Assembly (NCBI RefSeq): GCF_039536245.1
Contig: NZ_BAAAYN010000023.1
Coordinates: 254,875-318,874, forward strand
From: Cryptosporangium minutisporangium
Lineage (GTDB): Bacteria; Actinomycetota; Actinomycetes; Mycobacteriales; Cryptosporangiaceae
Reading direction: 5' to 3'
DNA length: 64,000 bases
Shown: positions 11,201-18,407 of the stretch, piece after piece
Layout of the letters: each line of letters starts with the position of its first letter
Numbering within the stretch: the stretch's first letter is position 1
Translations under genes and position numbers: made by a program
Notes under the pieces: generated by a model
The model's database searches: none
Seen by the model: only the letters and a program-made list of their open reading frames with translations
Told to the model about the DNA's origin: nothing

Positions 11201-12082
11201 GCAGCCGACTTGCGGAGCCGCCTGGCCGACTTGCGCACCGCCGCGCAGGTACTCGCCGAACGGCTGCGTACCGACGCCGGCGCCCTGCCGCTCGCCGCTC
11301 GGTGGGGCATCGCTCCCGAGCCCGATTCCGGCGCGGCGGACGCCCTCGCCGATCGGCGGGATCGCGCTCGTGAGCACTTCCTCGACCGGCTCGCCGCGGC
11401 CCCCGACGACACCGCCTCCGCGAGCCTCGACCACCTCGCGCTGGCCGCCGCACTCGCCGCACTCACCTCATCGACCGGGCAGATCGCGGTGCTGGGCCGG
11501 CTGCGCCGGGACGCGTTCGCTCCGCTGCAACGCAGCGAGTCCGGCGCCACCGGGCTGGACGCGACATGGCTGCCGTTCGTTGCGCCGGTGCGGCCGCCGC
11601 TCGCGCGGCTCGAAGCGTTCCAACTCGGGGCCGGCGTCGTAGCCGGACTCGGACCGCCGCTGACCGGCTGGACCAACCGGCCGACCGATCCGTGGCAGAC
11701 CGATCCCGAGGACATGCGGCGCCTGGTGGCCGCGTACACCCCGCACGACCTGGACCCGACCGCGGGGCCACCGGGCCGGACGATGGCCGCCGGCCTGCTC
11801 GACCGATTCTCCGAGACGATCCCCGACGCCGAGCACACGACCACGGCCGCGTTCGGATTCGACGCGCCGGGCGCCCGCGCGCCGCAAGCCATTCTGCTCG
11901 CGGTTCCGCCGGATCCCGACCGTGATCTCGATCCGGCGACCCTCATCCGGATCGTCGCCGAGACCCGCGAGCTGACGCGGGCGCGCATGGCCACGCCGGA
12001 CGACCTCGACGACGTCACTGGCCTGGTGCCGCTCCCGCTGCTCCCTGCGAGCGGCGACACCGCCGTCCGACTGGAGCGATAA
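8276..12082 (+). CDS. very large protein of unknown function, fourth gene of the operon
   Basis: I place the start at the GTG of 8276, which overlaps the preceding stop (GTGA), giving 1268 residues; the frame is open further upstream but that part is antisense-like noise. The protein opens with TTTAVLLPLRLETRF. Near residue 330 it has PFPALRVGSQPYGLLPAT, which looks like its best conserved block. The remainder is a long Ala/Arg/Leu-rich helical body with Pro-rich acidic linkers (about residues 145-170). No signal peptide, membrane helix or catalytic motif is visible. I know no named family for it. Size and coupling suggest a scaffold partner of the adjoining gene products. Confidence 0.85.
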   Translation: MTTTAVLLPLRLETRFLGTTLRVLVVPDEPWFDRHDPIPTAAELDDLERFYAAAGGDLDQPPAQAPWRLFAGRHGPGRAAWLVRTFPRAPGGARGLLDRPSELREEFWFTALPDFPSELQVWIARGDSEPALAATLPIDAARLRLDPPDPNPPAPEPSEPDGPETEVDPEQRWWESWDEAKRAGLGVEIDLGERSDDIEALYVVGLADTTAAALFARHRDAGQLGLLAPGTPTNSVDGVPTADLGRDPLPWLRLLRRSADETERIAGFALTGDRELLGALPGDNRPYQFWARQVLTALWPALAGHTLTHVLDVLNSAQTPRWVADNVDPIGPFPALRVGSQPYGLLPATSLRDWVPAGDDPPFEAVLGRRLSTLRARWAAAAVRGGRGAVDGADTDQLLSLLGQPPASSAYALRPMHAMELWLLGLLATGHGQIPGPTDRAMGWRRLVEAWHDRYPLAAEFALRPRRYYGARGWAHRTRLPLVTPRGLPGGVGVATVLRRLVDLARQAPTTFATTAAVEASVAAPLGSLLLRLAVRSLQVALGDLGRQKLDIPPEKHQAAAVPAETPQLLSDWIRAVAPEDLDADTDAARDLRRLTEALIRLSGDALGHLEQLVPAAVDCTSHRIDPWVVGLARARLRRLPEQPPLLGAYGWVDGPRPGQPGPTAGGLLHAPSYPQALTAALIRDRMINDPEPDRWHLDITSARARRAARLADEVRGGAHPAEALGREAERVVDDPLRIRALRQRYPLRGEHAGRRTCDGLRVLADLDDLEFPDPVRHELLLLRESVDVYADLLVAEAVQHVVDGRTGQAGAALDAAAGLARPPTFDVLRTRREGRPAESTCLIAIPDAPFLALPDDPATVHPALLADPATAAFLAARTGTARQWRWRLDVAGTAREITLADLDLEPADALALPLGVLERLVRQAVPDPGATIIDRDGSVRYEHAARLAALLGRSPATAADAAEGSPRPDPDGTAAADLRSRLADLRTAAQVLAERLRTDAGALPLAARWGIAPEPDSGAADALADRRDRAREHFLDRLAAAPDDTASASLDHLALAAALAALTSSTGQIAVLGRLRRDAFAPLQRSESGATGLDATWLPFVAPVRPPLARLEAFQLGAGVVAGLGPPLTGWTNRPTDPWQTDPEDMRRLVAAYTPHDLDPTAGPPGRTMAAGLLDRFSETIPDAEHTTTAAFGFDAPGARAPQAILLAVPPDPDRDLDPATLIRIVAETRELTRARMATPDDLDDVTGLVPLPLLPASGDTAVRLER

Positions 12083-13620
12083 TGGCCTACCGCTACGACT
12101 CGGTCCTCCGGCTGGAGCCGGCCCACCCGTACTCCGACCTGACGCGGGGGCTGCGCGCCGAGATCGCCGACCCCGTGTGGTTCCTCGGTCGGCAGTGGCA
12201 GCTGGGCGAGCACCGCGGCGAGGACGCCGCCTCACCGGTCCGCGTCGAATACCGGGCCGAACGATCGCCGATCCGGCCGTTCGACGCCGACCCGCGCCTC
12301 GATCCGCGATCGGTTCCGACCGAGGCCATAGTCGAGTCCGAACCGGACGAGTTCTGGACCGTCGGGCGCCGCGTCACGGTGGGGCGCGGCGTCGAGCGTG
12401 CCGCCGCCGACGCCGGGCGGCCGCTCCCCGACGACGACGCGCTGCGCCTCGCCGACCTCGCACCCCCGTACGACCTGCTCAACGGCGCCTTCGACGGCCG
12501 GGTTCTGTTCCGGGACCGCGCCCAACTCGAGCTGCCCGAGGCGTGGTTCCCCGAAAGCCCGCCCCGACCGGCGCCACGGGATTTGTGGAACTCCGCCGAA
12601 CTCGCCTACGACGCCGATTTCACCGCCGGGCCAGCCACGCTCGCCCTGCGTCGGCACGACGGCGGCACCGTCGATTGGTGGTCCGTCGACGCCACGGCGC
12701 CCGTGCCCGATCCCGCGCGTCCCCCAGACGTCACGTCCGTCGTCGCCACCCGGATCCAGTACCCCGGCGCGCCCAACCCGCGCTGGTGGCAGATCGAGGA
12801 GTCCGCGGCCGACCTCGGCGCCTACGACACTGACCGCAGCCACTTCGGCACGCTCCTGCTAGTCGAACTGATTAGCTCCCACTCCGACGACTGGTACACC
12901 TTCCCGATCGTCGCACCGGTGGGCAGCGTCCTGACGCTGCACGAGGTCACCGTGATCGACTCGACCGGCGAACCGTGGGTCGTCCGGCCTCCCGACGACG
13001 GCTGGACGATGTTCACCGTCACCGGTCTGGATCCCCGCTCGCTCGTGGTGTGGTCCACGGTGACCACGGCGCTGACCGGTTCCGTCCTCGACCAAGTCGA
13101 CCTCGGCGTCGACGAGGACGCCAACCTGGTGTGGGCGGTCGAACGCCGGGTCGGTGGGCGTGACCTCCTCACTCCGCAGGGCGCCGAGGGAACCGGCGGC
13201 ACAGACGCCGCCGGCACCGGCGCCGATGCGACCGCGGCGCACCATTACACCTACGTCCCCGGTGCCGACGTCCCTGCGCACTGGCATCCGTACCTAGTCG
13301 ACGAGGAGCGTCCGACCTCCCGGCTCCTCGTCCAGGCGCGTCTGGCCGACTTGGCCGGCGTCGCCGACCGCCCCGGCCGACGCCCGCCGCCCATGCCCGC
13401 ACCGATCACCACGCTGCTCCGGCCGACGCCAGGCGGCGGGGAGCGGATCCACAGCCTCCAGCCCTCCGCCGTCCCGGTCGACGGGCTGCAGATCGAGCGG
13501 CGCTACCAACTCGGCCGCAGAGTCGACGGAGAACCCGTGCTGTGGCTGCAGCGCAGGCGCCTACCACTGGCTGCACCACCGACCATGCGCCTCCGTTTCG
13601 ACGCCCTCGAGGAGGAGTGA
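12082..13620 (+). CDS. protein of unknown function, last gene of the five-gene operon
   Basis: A 512-residue protein whose ATG shares one base with the previous stop (TAATG). It begins MAYRYDSVLRLEPAHPYSDL and has a striking block at residues 30-55, DPVWFLGRQWQLGEHRGEDA, that looks like a family hallmark. A Trp-rich stretch (PNPRWWQIEESAADLGAY, near residue 235) and an aromatic, beta-like middle follow. There is no signal sequence. The family is unknown to me. The operon ends here: the next gene is convergent and 85 bases away. Being last in a strictly coupled operon, it is probably made with the DUF6603 protein and the two larger unknown proteins. Confidence 0.85.
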   Translation: MAYRYDSVLRLEPAHPYSDLTRGLRAEIADPVWFLGRQWQLGEHRGEDAASPVRVEYRAERSPIRPFDADPRLDPRSVPTEAIVESEPDEFWTVGRRVTVGRGVERAAADAGRPLPDDDALRLADLAPPYDLLNGAFDGRVLFRDRAQLELPEAWFPESPPRPAPRDLWNSAELAYDADFTAGPATLALRRHDGGTVDWWSVDATAPVPDPARPPDVTSVVATRIQYPGAPNPRWWQIEESAADLGAYDTDRSHFGTLLLVELISSHSDDWYTFPIVAPVGSVLTLHEVTVIDSTGEPWVVRPPDDGWTMFTVTGLDPRSLVVWSTVTTALTGSVLDQVDLGVDEDANLVWAVERRVGGRDLLTPQGAEGTGGTDAAGTGADATAAHHYTYVPGADVPAHWHPYLVDEERPTSRLLVQARLADLAGVADRPGRRPPPMPAPITTLLRPTPGGGERIHSLQPSAVPVDGLQIERRYQLGRRVDGEPVLWLQRRRLPLAAPPTMRLRFDALEEE

Positions 13621-13705
13621 CGCGTGCGAAGCCCACGCCCAGGCCGGGGTTGTTGCCCCCGCCCGGCTCCGCGTTGATCAAGCACCGCCGCCCGCCTCGC
13701 CGCCC

Positions 13706-14164
13706 TCAGACCTGTTGAGCGCCAGGACCGGGGAGCACGTCGACGTCGGTGGCTCGCATCGTCTCGCCGCAGTGCGAGCAGCACAGCTCCACCTGGCCGA
13801 TCTCGCCGCAGGCGTGATGCCGGTAGAGGACGGGTGGCCCCGCGTCCCCGGCGGTCCAGCGGTCTCCCCAGCGCACCATCACCAGTAACAGGTCACACAG
13901 CTCTTGCCCCTTCACGGTCAGCACGTACTCCTGCCGGACCGGCCGGTCGGAGTACTGGCGTCGTTCCAATACGCCTTGTTCCACCAACCACGCGAGGCGC
14001 TGCGCGAGCACCTTGCGGGAGATACCGAGGTCGCCCTGCAACTGATCGAACCGATTGATGCCGACATAGACGTCGCGCAGGATCAGCGGCGACCACGGTT
14101 CCCCGATGACGTCGAGCGTTCGGGCGATCGAGCAGGCCATCTCGGCAAACTGCGTGCGCTGCAT
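13706..14164 (-). CDS. HxlR-family transcriptional regulator
   Basis: A 152-residue winged-helix regulator. The start is placed at the ATG of 14164 because HxlR proteins normally begin MxRTxFxxMxCSIARTL, which this does; an upstream in-frame GTG at 14206 would add 14 atypical residues and fall inside the operator. Family signatures are CSIARTLDVIGEPWSPLILRDV, GISRKVLAQRLAWLVEQGVL and the wing RRQYSDRPVRQEY. The C-terminal extension carries CGEIGQVELCCSHCGE, a possible metal- or redox-sensing Cys cluster. It is divergent from the DUF899 gene at 14253, with a pseudopalindrome between them. Likely a redox- or electrophile-responsive repressor of itself and that neighbour. Confidence 0.88.
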   Translation of the reverse strand: MQRTQFAEMACSIARTLDVIGEPWSPLILRDVYVGINRFDQLQGDLGISRKVLAQRLAWLVEQGVLERRQYSDRPVRQEYVLTVKGQELCDLLLVMVRWGDRWTAGDAGPPVLYRHHACGEIGQVELCCSHCGETMRATDVDVLPGPGAQQV

Positions 14165-14185
14165 GGACGGAGCATAACTCAGTCG

Positions 14186-14200
14186 GTTCCCTAAGGAGAC
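14186..14200. promoter_or_regulatory. Probable HxlR operator
   Basis: The 15-base sequence GTTCCCTAAGGAGAC matches its own reverse complement at 11 of 15 positions (GTnnCCTnAGGnnAC). It lies between the divergent hxlR-type and DUF899 genes. On the reverse strand TATGCT (14171-14176) could be the -10 box of the regulator gene, placing the transcript start almost at its ATG. The assignment to this regulator is inferred from position and symmetry. Confidence 0.55.
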
Positions 14201-14252
14201 TGACACCTGCTACGGTAACGGAGCGAGATTCCTCAGAGAGTGGAGGCTGCGC

Positions 14253-14921
14253 ATGAATCGCCCGCCCGTCGTGTCCCTAGCGGAGTGGCAGGAAGCACGA
14301 GACTCCCTCCTCACGAAGGAGAAAGAGCTCACCCACGCGCTCGACCGACTCGCCGCCGAACGACGCCGACTGCCGATGACCCGGCTGGACAAGCCGTACC
14401 GCTTCACCGCACCGGACGGCGCCGAGGTCGGCCTCGTGGACCTCTTCGACGGCTGCCGCCAGCTCGTCATCTACCACTTCATGCTCGAGCCTGGTGAGCA
14501 GCACCTCTGCGAAGGCTGCAGCACCTTCACCGACAACCTCGCGGAACACACGGCCTCGCATCTCCGTGCACGCGACACGAGGCTGATCCTCATGTCCCGC
14601 GCCGCGCAGGACCAAATCCGCTCGGTTCAGCAGCGGATGACGTGGACAGTGCCCTGGTACTCCAGCTACGGCAGCGACTTCAACGACGACATCGGGCTCG
14701 ACGGCGGCTTCGGCCTCAGCGTCTTGCTCCGCGACGGCGACGAAGTATTTCGGACCTACTTCACCCGCGGCCGAGGCGTCGACCGGCTACGACTGGACTT
14801 CAACCTGCTCGACCTCACCCCCTACGGTCGGCAGGAAGCCTGGGAGGACTCACCGGCAGGCTGGCCGCAGACCCCGACCATGCAGTGGCTGCGTCTCCAC
14901 GACGAGTACCAGCGGTCATAG
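14253..14921 (+). CDS. DUF899 family thioredoxin-like protein
   Basis: A 222-residue cytosolic protein of the DUF899 family, which has a thioredoxin-like fold. Signatures: SLAEWQEARDSLLTKEKELTH at the N-terminus, the basic stretch LAAERRRLPM, then YRFTAPDG, QLVIYHFML and EQHLCEGCSTFTDN, where the CxxC-type pair (C-E-G-C) sits at the expected place, followed by PWYSSYGSDFNDD. The start at 14253 has GTGGAGG upstream. It is divergent from an HxlR regulator, a common arrangement for small redox-linked enzymes. The in vivo substrate of DUF899 proteins is not established; a peroxide- or disulfide-related role is inference. Its 3' end overlaps the convergent membrane-protein gene by about 100 bases. 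Confidence 0.9.
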   Translation: MNRPPVVSLAEWQEARDSLLTKEKELTHALDRLAAERRRLPMTRLDKPYRFTAPDGAEVGLVDLFDGCRQLVIYHFMLEPGEQHLCEGCSTFTDNLAEHTASHLRARDTRLILMSRAAQDQIRSVQQRMTWTVPWYSSYGSDFNDDIGLDGGFGLSVLLRDGDEVFRTYFTRGRGVDRLRLDFNLLDLTPYGRQEAWEDSPAGWPQTPTMQWLRLHDEYQRS

Positions 14922-15372
14922 CGGTTCCGTACCCGCCGAGCACCAGCGCGACCGCGAGCGCCACGTGCCCCCAGTCGGTCGGGTTTGGCACGAGCATCCT
15001 CTCGCCGGAGTCGTTCCGCCAGCGGTAGTGCTCGGTAGTGATGTACGTGAACTCATCGCCGGGCTCGAAGTTCTGGCCTCGGTCCGCGACTATGGCCCCG
15101 CCGTCGTCAGTCTGTGCGGAGCAGCCGTACTCAGTGCCGATGAAGTCGCATTTCCCAATTGTGCCGTGCCGGTGCGGCTCGGTAAGCCAGTCGCCGATCC
15201 ACGGCGAGGTGAACGCACCCCACCAGACTCCGACCGCGATCAGCACAACCGACATGACGATCTTGGTCCGGATCTTCACGGGGTGCAGCTTGGCATCGTC
15301 AGTGACACCCAGCGCGTCGTTCTGCTGACGGGCCAGCTCTGCCGGCGTACCCCAGCGGTCGGGTCTTCCCAA
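14815..15372 (-). CDS. small membrane protein with two transmembrane helices
   Basis: A 185-residue protein not assigned to any family. A first hydrophobic segment near residues 33-50 (KIVMSVVLIAVGVWWGAF) and a second near residues 135-155 (HVALAVALVLGGYGTAM) flank an extracytoplasmic loop of about 80 residues that contains two cysteines (GKCDFIGTEYGCS), able to form a disulfide. Third codon positions are GC-rich in the loop and helices, which supports translation. The C-terminal 35 residues overlap the convergent DUF899 gene and are low-complexity, so overlap is tolerated there. Similar loop-bearing two-helix proteins are common and functionally undefined in actinobacteria. Confidence 0.65.
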   Translation of the reverse strand: MGRPDRWGTPAELARQQNDALGVTDDAKLHPVKIRTKIVMSVVLIAVGVWWGAFTSPWIGDWLTEPHRHGTIGKCDFIGTEYGCSAQTDDGGAIVADRGQNFEPGDEFTYITTEHYRWRNDSGERMLVPNPTDWGHVALAVALVLGGYGTAMTAGTRRGDAATAWSGSAASLPVSPPRLPADRRG

Positions 15373-15487
15373 TCGGGGCTGGATTCAGCTGCGGTTATTT
15401 GTCCACCGAGGACTGCGCAGTGCGGTGGCTCACAATCCACGTTCACCCGGTCGGCTCAGGCAGAGGACAGCCGGGCCGCGGAACGGT

Positions 15488-16150
15488 TCACGACGGACGC
15501 GGAGCGCCGCTGTGCACCGCCAGCCCGTCGAGGATCAGATCGAGGCCGACCTCGAACTGCCCGCCGAAGTCGTAGCCGGGCTGCTGGACGTGCTGCGTGG
15601 CGAACTCGACCAGATGCGGGTACTCCCCCGCCGCGAAGGCTTCCATGATCGAATCCGCGACCGCACCGGCGGACCCTGCGCGGTCGAACGGCAGCGACGC
15701 CTCCTGCAGCACGAAGCCGTAGACGTACGCGTCGACGATTGCGTACGCGTGGGCCGTCATCTCCAGGGAGAACCCCCCGGCTCGCAGCACGCCGAGCATG
15801 GCGTCGTGATGGCGCAGCGTGGCCGGGCCCGGACTGGTCCGGCTCTCCACCAGGGCCAGCGCCCAGGCGTGCCGCGCGAGGACCTTCCGGGCTGACAGCG
15901 ACCGGCGGCGCACCTCCGCGCGCCAGTCGCCGCCCACCTGCGGCAGTTCGATCTCGGCGAACACCCCGTCGACGAGGGCGTCGAGCAACTCGTCCTTGTT
16001 GCGGATGTAGTAGTAGAGCGACATCGGCTTGGCGTTCAGTTCGGCGGCGAGCGACCGGATCGTCAGCGCCGCCAGGCCGTGCGCATCGGCGATGCCGACG
16101 GCGGCCTGCAGCACTCGCTCGCGACTCAGCTGCCGCCCTTGTTCGCCCAC
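15488..16150 (-). CDS. TetR-family regulator (tetracycline-repressor-like C-terminal domain)
   Basis: A 220-residue repressor. The N-terminal HTH spans about residues 8-55 (LSRERVLQAAVGIADAHG, LTIRSLAAELNAKPMSLYYYIRNKDELLD), the pattern typical of TetR proteins with the TetR_C fold. The C-terminal domain (residues 75-210) should hold the ligand pocket. It is divergent from the DUF4386 membrane protein at 16246; between them two copies of TACTTAGTAC form a likely operator. Control of itself and of the membrane protein is inferred from that arrangement. The ligand is unknown. Confidence 0.88.
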   Translation of the reverse strand: MGEQGRQLSRERVLQAAVGIADAHGLAALTIRSLAAELNAKPMSLYYYIRNKDELLDALVDGVFAEIELPQVGGDWRAEVRRRSLSARKVLARHAWALALVESRTSPGPATLRHHDAMLGVLRAGGFSLEMTAHAYAIVDAYVYGFVLQEASLPFDRAGSAGAVADSIMEAFAAGEYPHLVEFATQHVQQPGYDFGGQFEVGLDLILDGLAVHSGAPRPS

Positions 16151-16206
16151 CGTTCGGTTCCCATCTCCTCGACGCTGCGTTGACCCGCCACCGCATTATG
16201 CCTATC

Positions 16207-16231
16207 GTACTTAGTACCCCTTACTTAGTAC
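16207..16231. promoter_or_regulatory. Double TetR operator (two TACTTAGTAC boxes)
   Basis: Two identical 10-mers TACTTAGTAC at 16208-16217 and 16222-16231 start 14 bases apart. The first extends to GTACTTAGTAC, symmetric about its central base, and the pair together forms a larger near-palindrome. It sits 15 bases before the membrane-protein ATG and 57 bases from the TetR start, a standard place for repression of both. Confidence 0.7.
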
Positions 16232-16245
16232 GAACGCCGGGAGGC

Positions 16246-17541
16246 ATGATGTCCCTCCGCACGCGCGGGCGATTTGCCGGCGCCTTGTTCTTGTCGGCGT
16301 TCGTCGCCTACGGCCTCGGCAGCGCTCTGGCCGGGCAGCTCGTCGGGTCGGCGCTGGTGGTGCTCAACTCCGCGATGGTGACCGCGATCGGCGTCCTGGC
16401 CTTCGGGGCGTTGAGCCGAGCGCATCCGGCGATCGCCTGGACGTACCTAGTCGCGCGCGGCGCGGAAGCGTTCTTGCTCACCGCCGGCATGGTGCTGCTG
16501 GACTCGGTCGGTGACGGTGCTGCCGATATCGCCTATCAGGCGGCCATGCTGTCGTTGTCGCTGGGCAGCCTGCCGTTCTGTCTGGCCCTCAAGCGGCAGC
16601 GCTGGGTACCGAACTGGCTGGCGATCTGGGGCTTCGCCGGATACGCGCTGTTCGCGACGGGCGCGGTGGCCGAGCTGATGGGAGTCTCGGTCGGGCTGGT
16701 GCTCGCGATCCCGGGAGGCCTGTTCGAGTTCGCCTTCGGTCTGCTGTTGCTCGCTCGCGGCTTCGCGCCGTCTGGCGCTGTTCCGCCGGGCACCGTTCCC
16801 GACGAGGCGTCGAGCTCGGCGGCCGCCGGCCCCGGCGACGCCCGGGCACAGCGCGCGGCACTGGCCGCCGGGGCAGGCCTCCTACTCATGGTGGTACTCG
16901 CCGGGCTCGCCAACTTCGGCGTCGTGGATCGGCTGGTCTCCACTGACGCCACCGAGACGACGACCCGGCTGCTGTCGAACCAACGGGCGTTCGTCCTCGC
17001 CGTCGTGGCCCTGCTCGCGGTCGCTTGCCTCGACGTCTTGGTCGCCTGGGCGCTGCGGGCGTTCTTCGACGACACCCACCGCGCCGTCGCACAGCTGTCG
17101 GCCTGGTGTCGCACCGTGTACGCGGTCGTCTTCGCGGTGGCGATCACCCACCTGATCGCCGCCGCCGGTCTCCTGCGCGACGCTGCGGCGACCGACCAGC
17201 TCAGCTCCAGGGTGTACGCACGGGTCACGGAATTCGAGGAGATCTGGAGCCTGGGCCTGACCGTGTTCGGCGTCCACCTGCTGATAATCGGGTGGCTGGC
17301 ATGGCGGTCCCGCACCGTGCCGACCTGGTTGGCGGTACTCGTCGCGATCGCCGGGGCGGGCTACCTCGCCGACTCGATCGGCGCGCTGTACTCGGCCCCA
17401 TATCCAGTGCAGGTCGCCGCGGTGACGTTCGTCGGTGAGGTGATCCTGATGGTGTGGCTGCTCGTTGTCGCCGCGCGCTCGCGCGGCCACCGCCGGTCCA
17501 ACCCGGACACGGTGCGGCCCCGCGAGAAGCAGCCCGCTTGA
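16246..17541 (+). CDS. Duplicated DUF4386 membrane protein
   Basis: About 431 residues; ATGATG gives starts at 16246 or 16249, the second being better spaced from GGGAGG. The first half (residues 5-170) is a DUF4386-type multi-helix unit: GRFAGALFLSAFVAYGLGSAL, then five or so further hydrophobic helices. After a Pro/Ala-rich linker (residues 180-205) a second unit of about six helices follows, with the DUF4386-like features LLSNQRAFVLAVVALLAVACLDVLVAW and LGLTVFGVHLLIIGWL. DUF4386 proteins usually have one unit of about 220-240 residues, so this is a tandem fusion. Function is unknown; control by the divergent TetR suggests a response to a small molecule. Confidence 0.8.
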   Translation: MMSLRTRGRFAGALFLSAFVAYGLGSALAGQLVGSALVVLNSAMVTAIGVLAFGALSRAHPAIAWTYLVARGAEAFLLTAGMVLLDSVGDGAADIAYQAAMLSLSLGSLPFCLALKRQRWVPNWLAIWGFAGYALFATGAVAELMGVSVGLVLAIPGGLFEFAFGLLLLARGFAPSGAVPPGTVPDEASSSAAAGPGDARAQRAALAAGAGLLLMVVLAGLANFGVVDRLVSTDATETTTRLLSNQRAFVLAVVALLAVACLDVLVAWALRAFFDDTHRAVAQLSAWCRTVYAVVFAVAITHLIAAAGLLRDAAATDQLSSRVYARVTEFEEIWSLGLTVFGVHLLIIGWLAWRSRTVPTWLAVLVAIAGAGYLADSIGALYSAPYPVQVAAVTFVGEVILMVWLLVVAARSRGHRRSNPDTVRPREKQPA

Positions 17542-17672
17542 GAGCGGCCGACGCCGTGCTCGGCCGTGGCCAGCACCGCCAGGTCGCCACCGAGCTGATC
17601 ACCGGCCACGGACGGATCACCGCGTGGCTCGTCGACGTACATCCGGCAGCGCCTCCAGTACGCAGCCGTTGG

Positions 17673-17981
17673 TCAATCGCACGGCCCACCGTGCACAGTC
17701 ATCCACATCGCGCATTTGTCGTTCTGGCACGCCGCCTTCTCCGACTGGGCGCGTGCGACGCCATTGGGGTTGTCTCTCAGTCCCCGTGCTACCTGGAGCA
17801 GTCCGGAAGCATGGGACTGCCCGTAGACCGCGCCCTGCGCGTCCTTGCGCATTCCGACGCCCTTCATCACGTCGTGGTAGTAAATCCGGCTGACGATGGC
17901 CGCGTACGTGGACACCCATTCGGGCGCGAACCCATCGTCGATGAGCAGGTCCTTGACAGAAAGACGGTTATTGGTGATCAC
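17673..17981 (-). CDS. small hypothetical protein
   Basis: A 102-residue reading frame. The GTG at 17981 is preceded by TGGAG at a fitting distance, and sequence upstream of it reads as noise, so I choose this start. The product (ITNNRLSVKDLLIDDG, then WVSTYAAIVSRIYYHDVMKG and VARGLRDNPNG) has the balance of a small folded protein and ends with two cysteines (AACQNDKC). No family recognised. It may be a remnant of a larger gene. Confidence is moderate because base composition is less biased here than in neighbours. Confidence 0.45.
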   Translation of the reverse strand: MITNNRLSVKDLLIDDGFAPEWVSTYAAIVSRIYYHDVMKGVGMRKDAQGAVYGQSHASGLLQVARGLRDNPNGVARAQSEKAACQNDKCAMWMTVHGGPCD

Positions 17982-18407
17982 GCGGACTCCAGGGCGGCAT
18001 GTACCAACGAGGGCGTTGCGCCTACGTTGATCGTCGGACGGGGCCCTCGCTACGTCGGCGCCGCATCGTCGGAGTTGAGGTGAGCGCCGGACGAGCTGAT
18101 CAGCGCCGACGATCACTTGGGGCATGGTGCCCGCGCTGGTCACGGGGTCGGTCGACCGCACCGGAAATTGAATCGGGTCGTGTGGTGTTTCCGACTACCG
18201 TGATCCTCATGTTCGCGTTCGGTCTGCAGCTGCCCTCGTCGGTGGCTCCCGTGCGCGCGTTCTGGGTCAGCGGCGTCGATACCCGAAGCTGACCCTTCCC
18301 CACTGGCAGCAGAACCCCGGGGAAGGGTCGCTGTCCCCTGCGTGGGTTCTGACGCGGCGGAAGCCGCGGTTCACCGTCGAGAATGCCTTACAACCAGTGA
18401 GGAAATC
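17982..18407. other. Intergenic stretch upstream of the orphan tuf gene
   Basis: I see no convincing gene in these 426 bases. The last 120 bases hold a long inverted repeat (separate entry) and the ribosome-binding site GTGAGG of the EF-Tu gene. TACCGT near 18196 is a possible -10 box for the tuf promoter, with no clear -35 partner. Confidence 0.5.
18291..18329 (+). promoter_or_regulatory. Long hairpin in the leader of the orphan tuf gene
   Basis: GACCCTTCCCC (18291-18301) and GGGGAAGGGTC (18319-18329) are exact 11-base complements around a 17-base loop. No U-run follows and the tuf start codon is 78 bases downstream, so an attenuator, an mRNA leader structure or a protein-binding site are all possible. 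The structure is read from sequence; its role is inference. Confidence 0.55.

Noticed and set aside
1-13620. Contractile injection system or insecticidal toxin complex
   Set aside because: No sheath, tube, baseplate, AAA ATPase or RHS-repeat gene is visible in the window; the unknown proteins cannot be placed in those systems from sequence alone.
13646-13659. GGGG-TTGTTG-CCCC hairpin between the operon end and the HxlR gene
   Set aside because: Only four base pairs; a terminator is expected here but this stem is too weak to claim.
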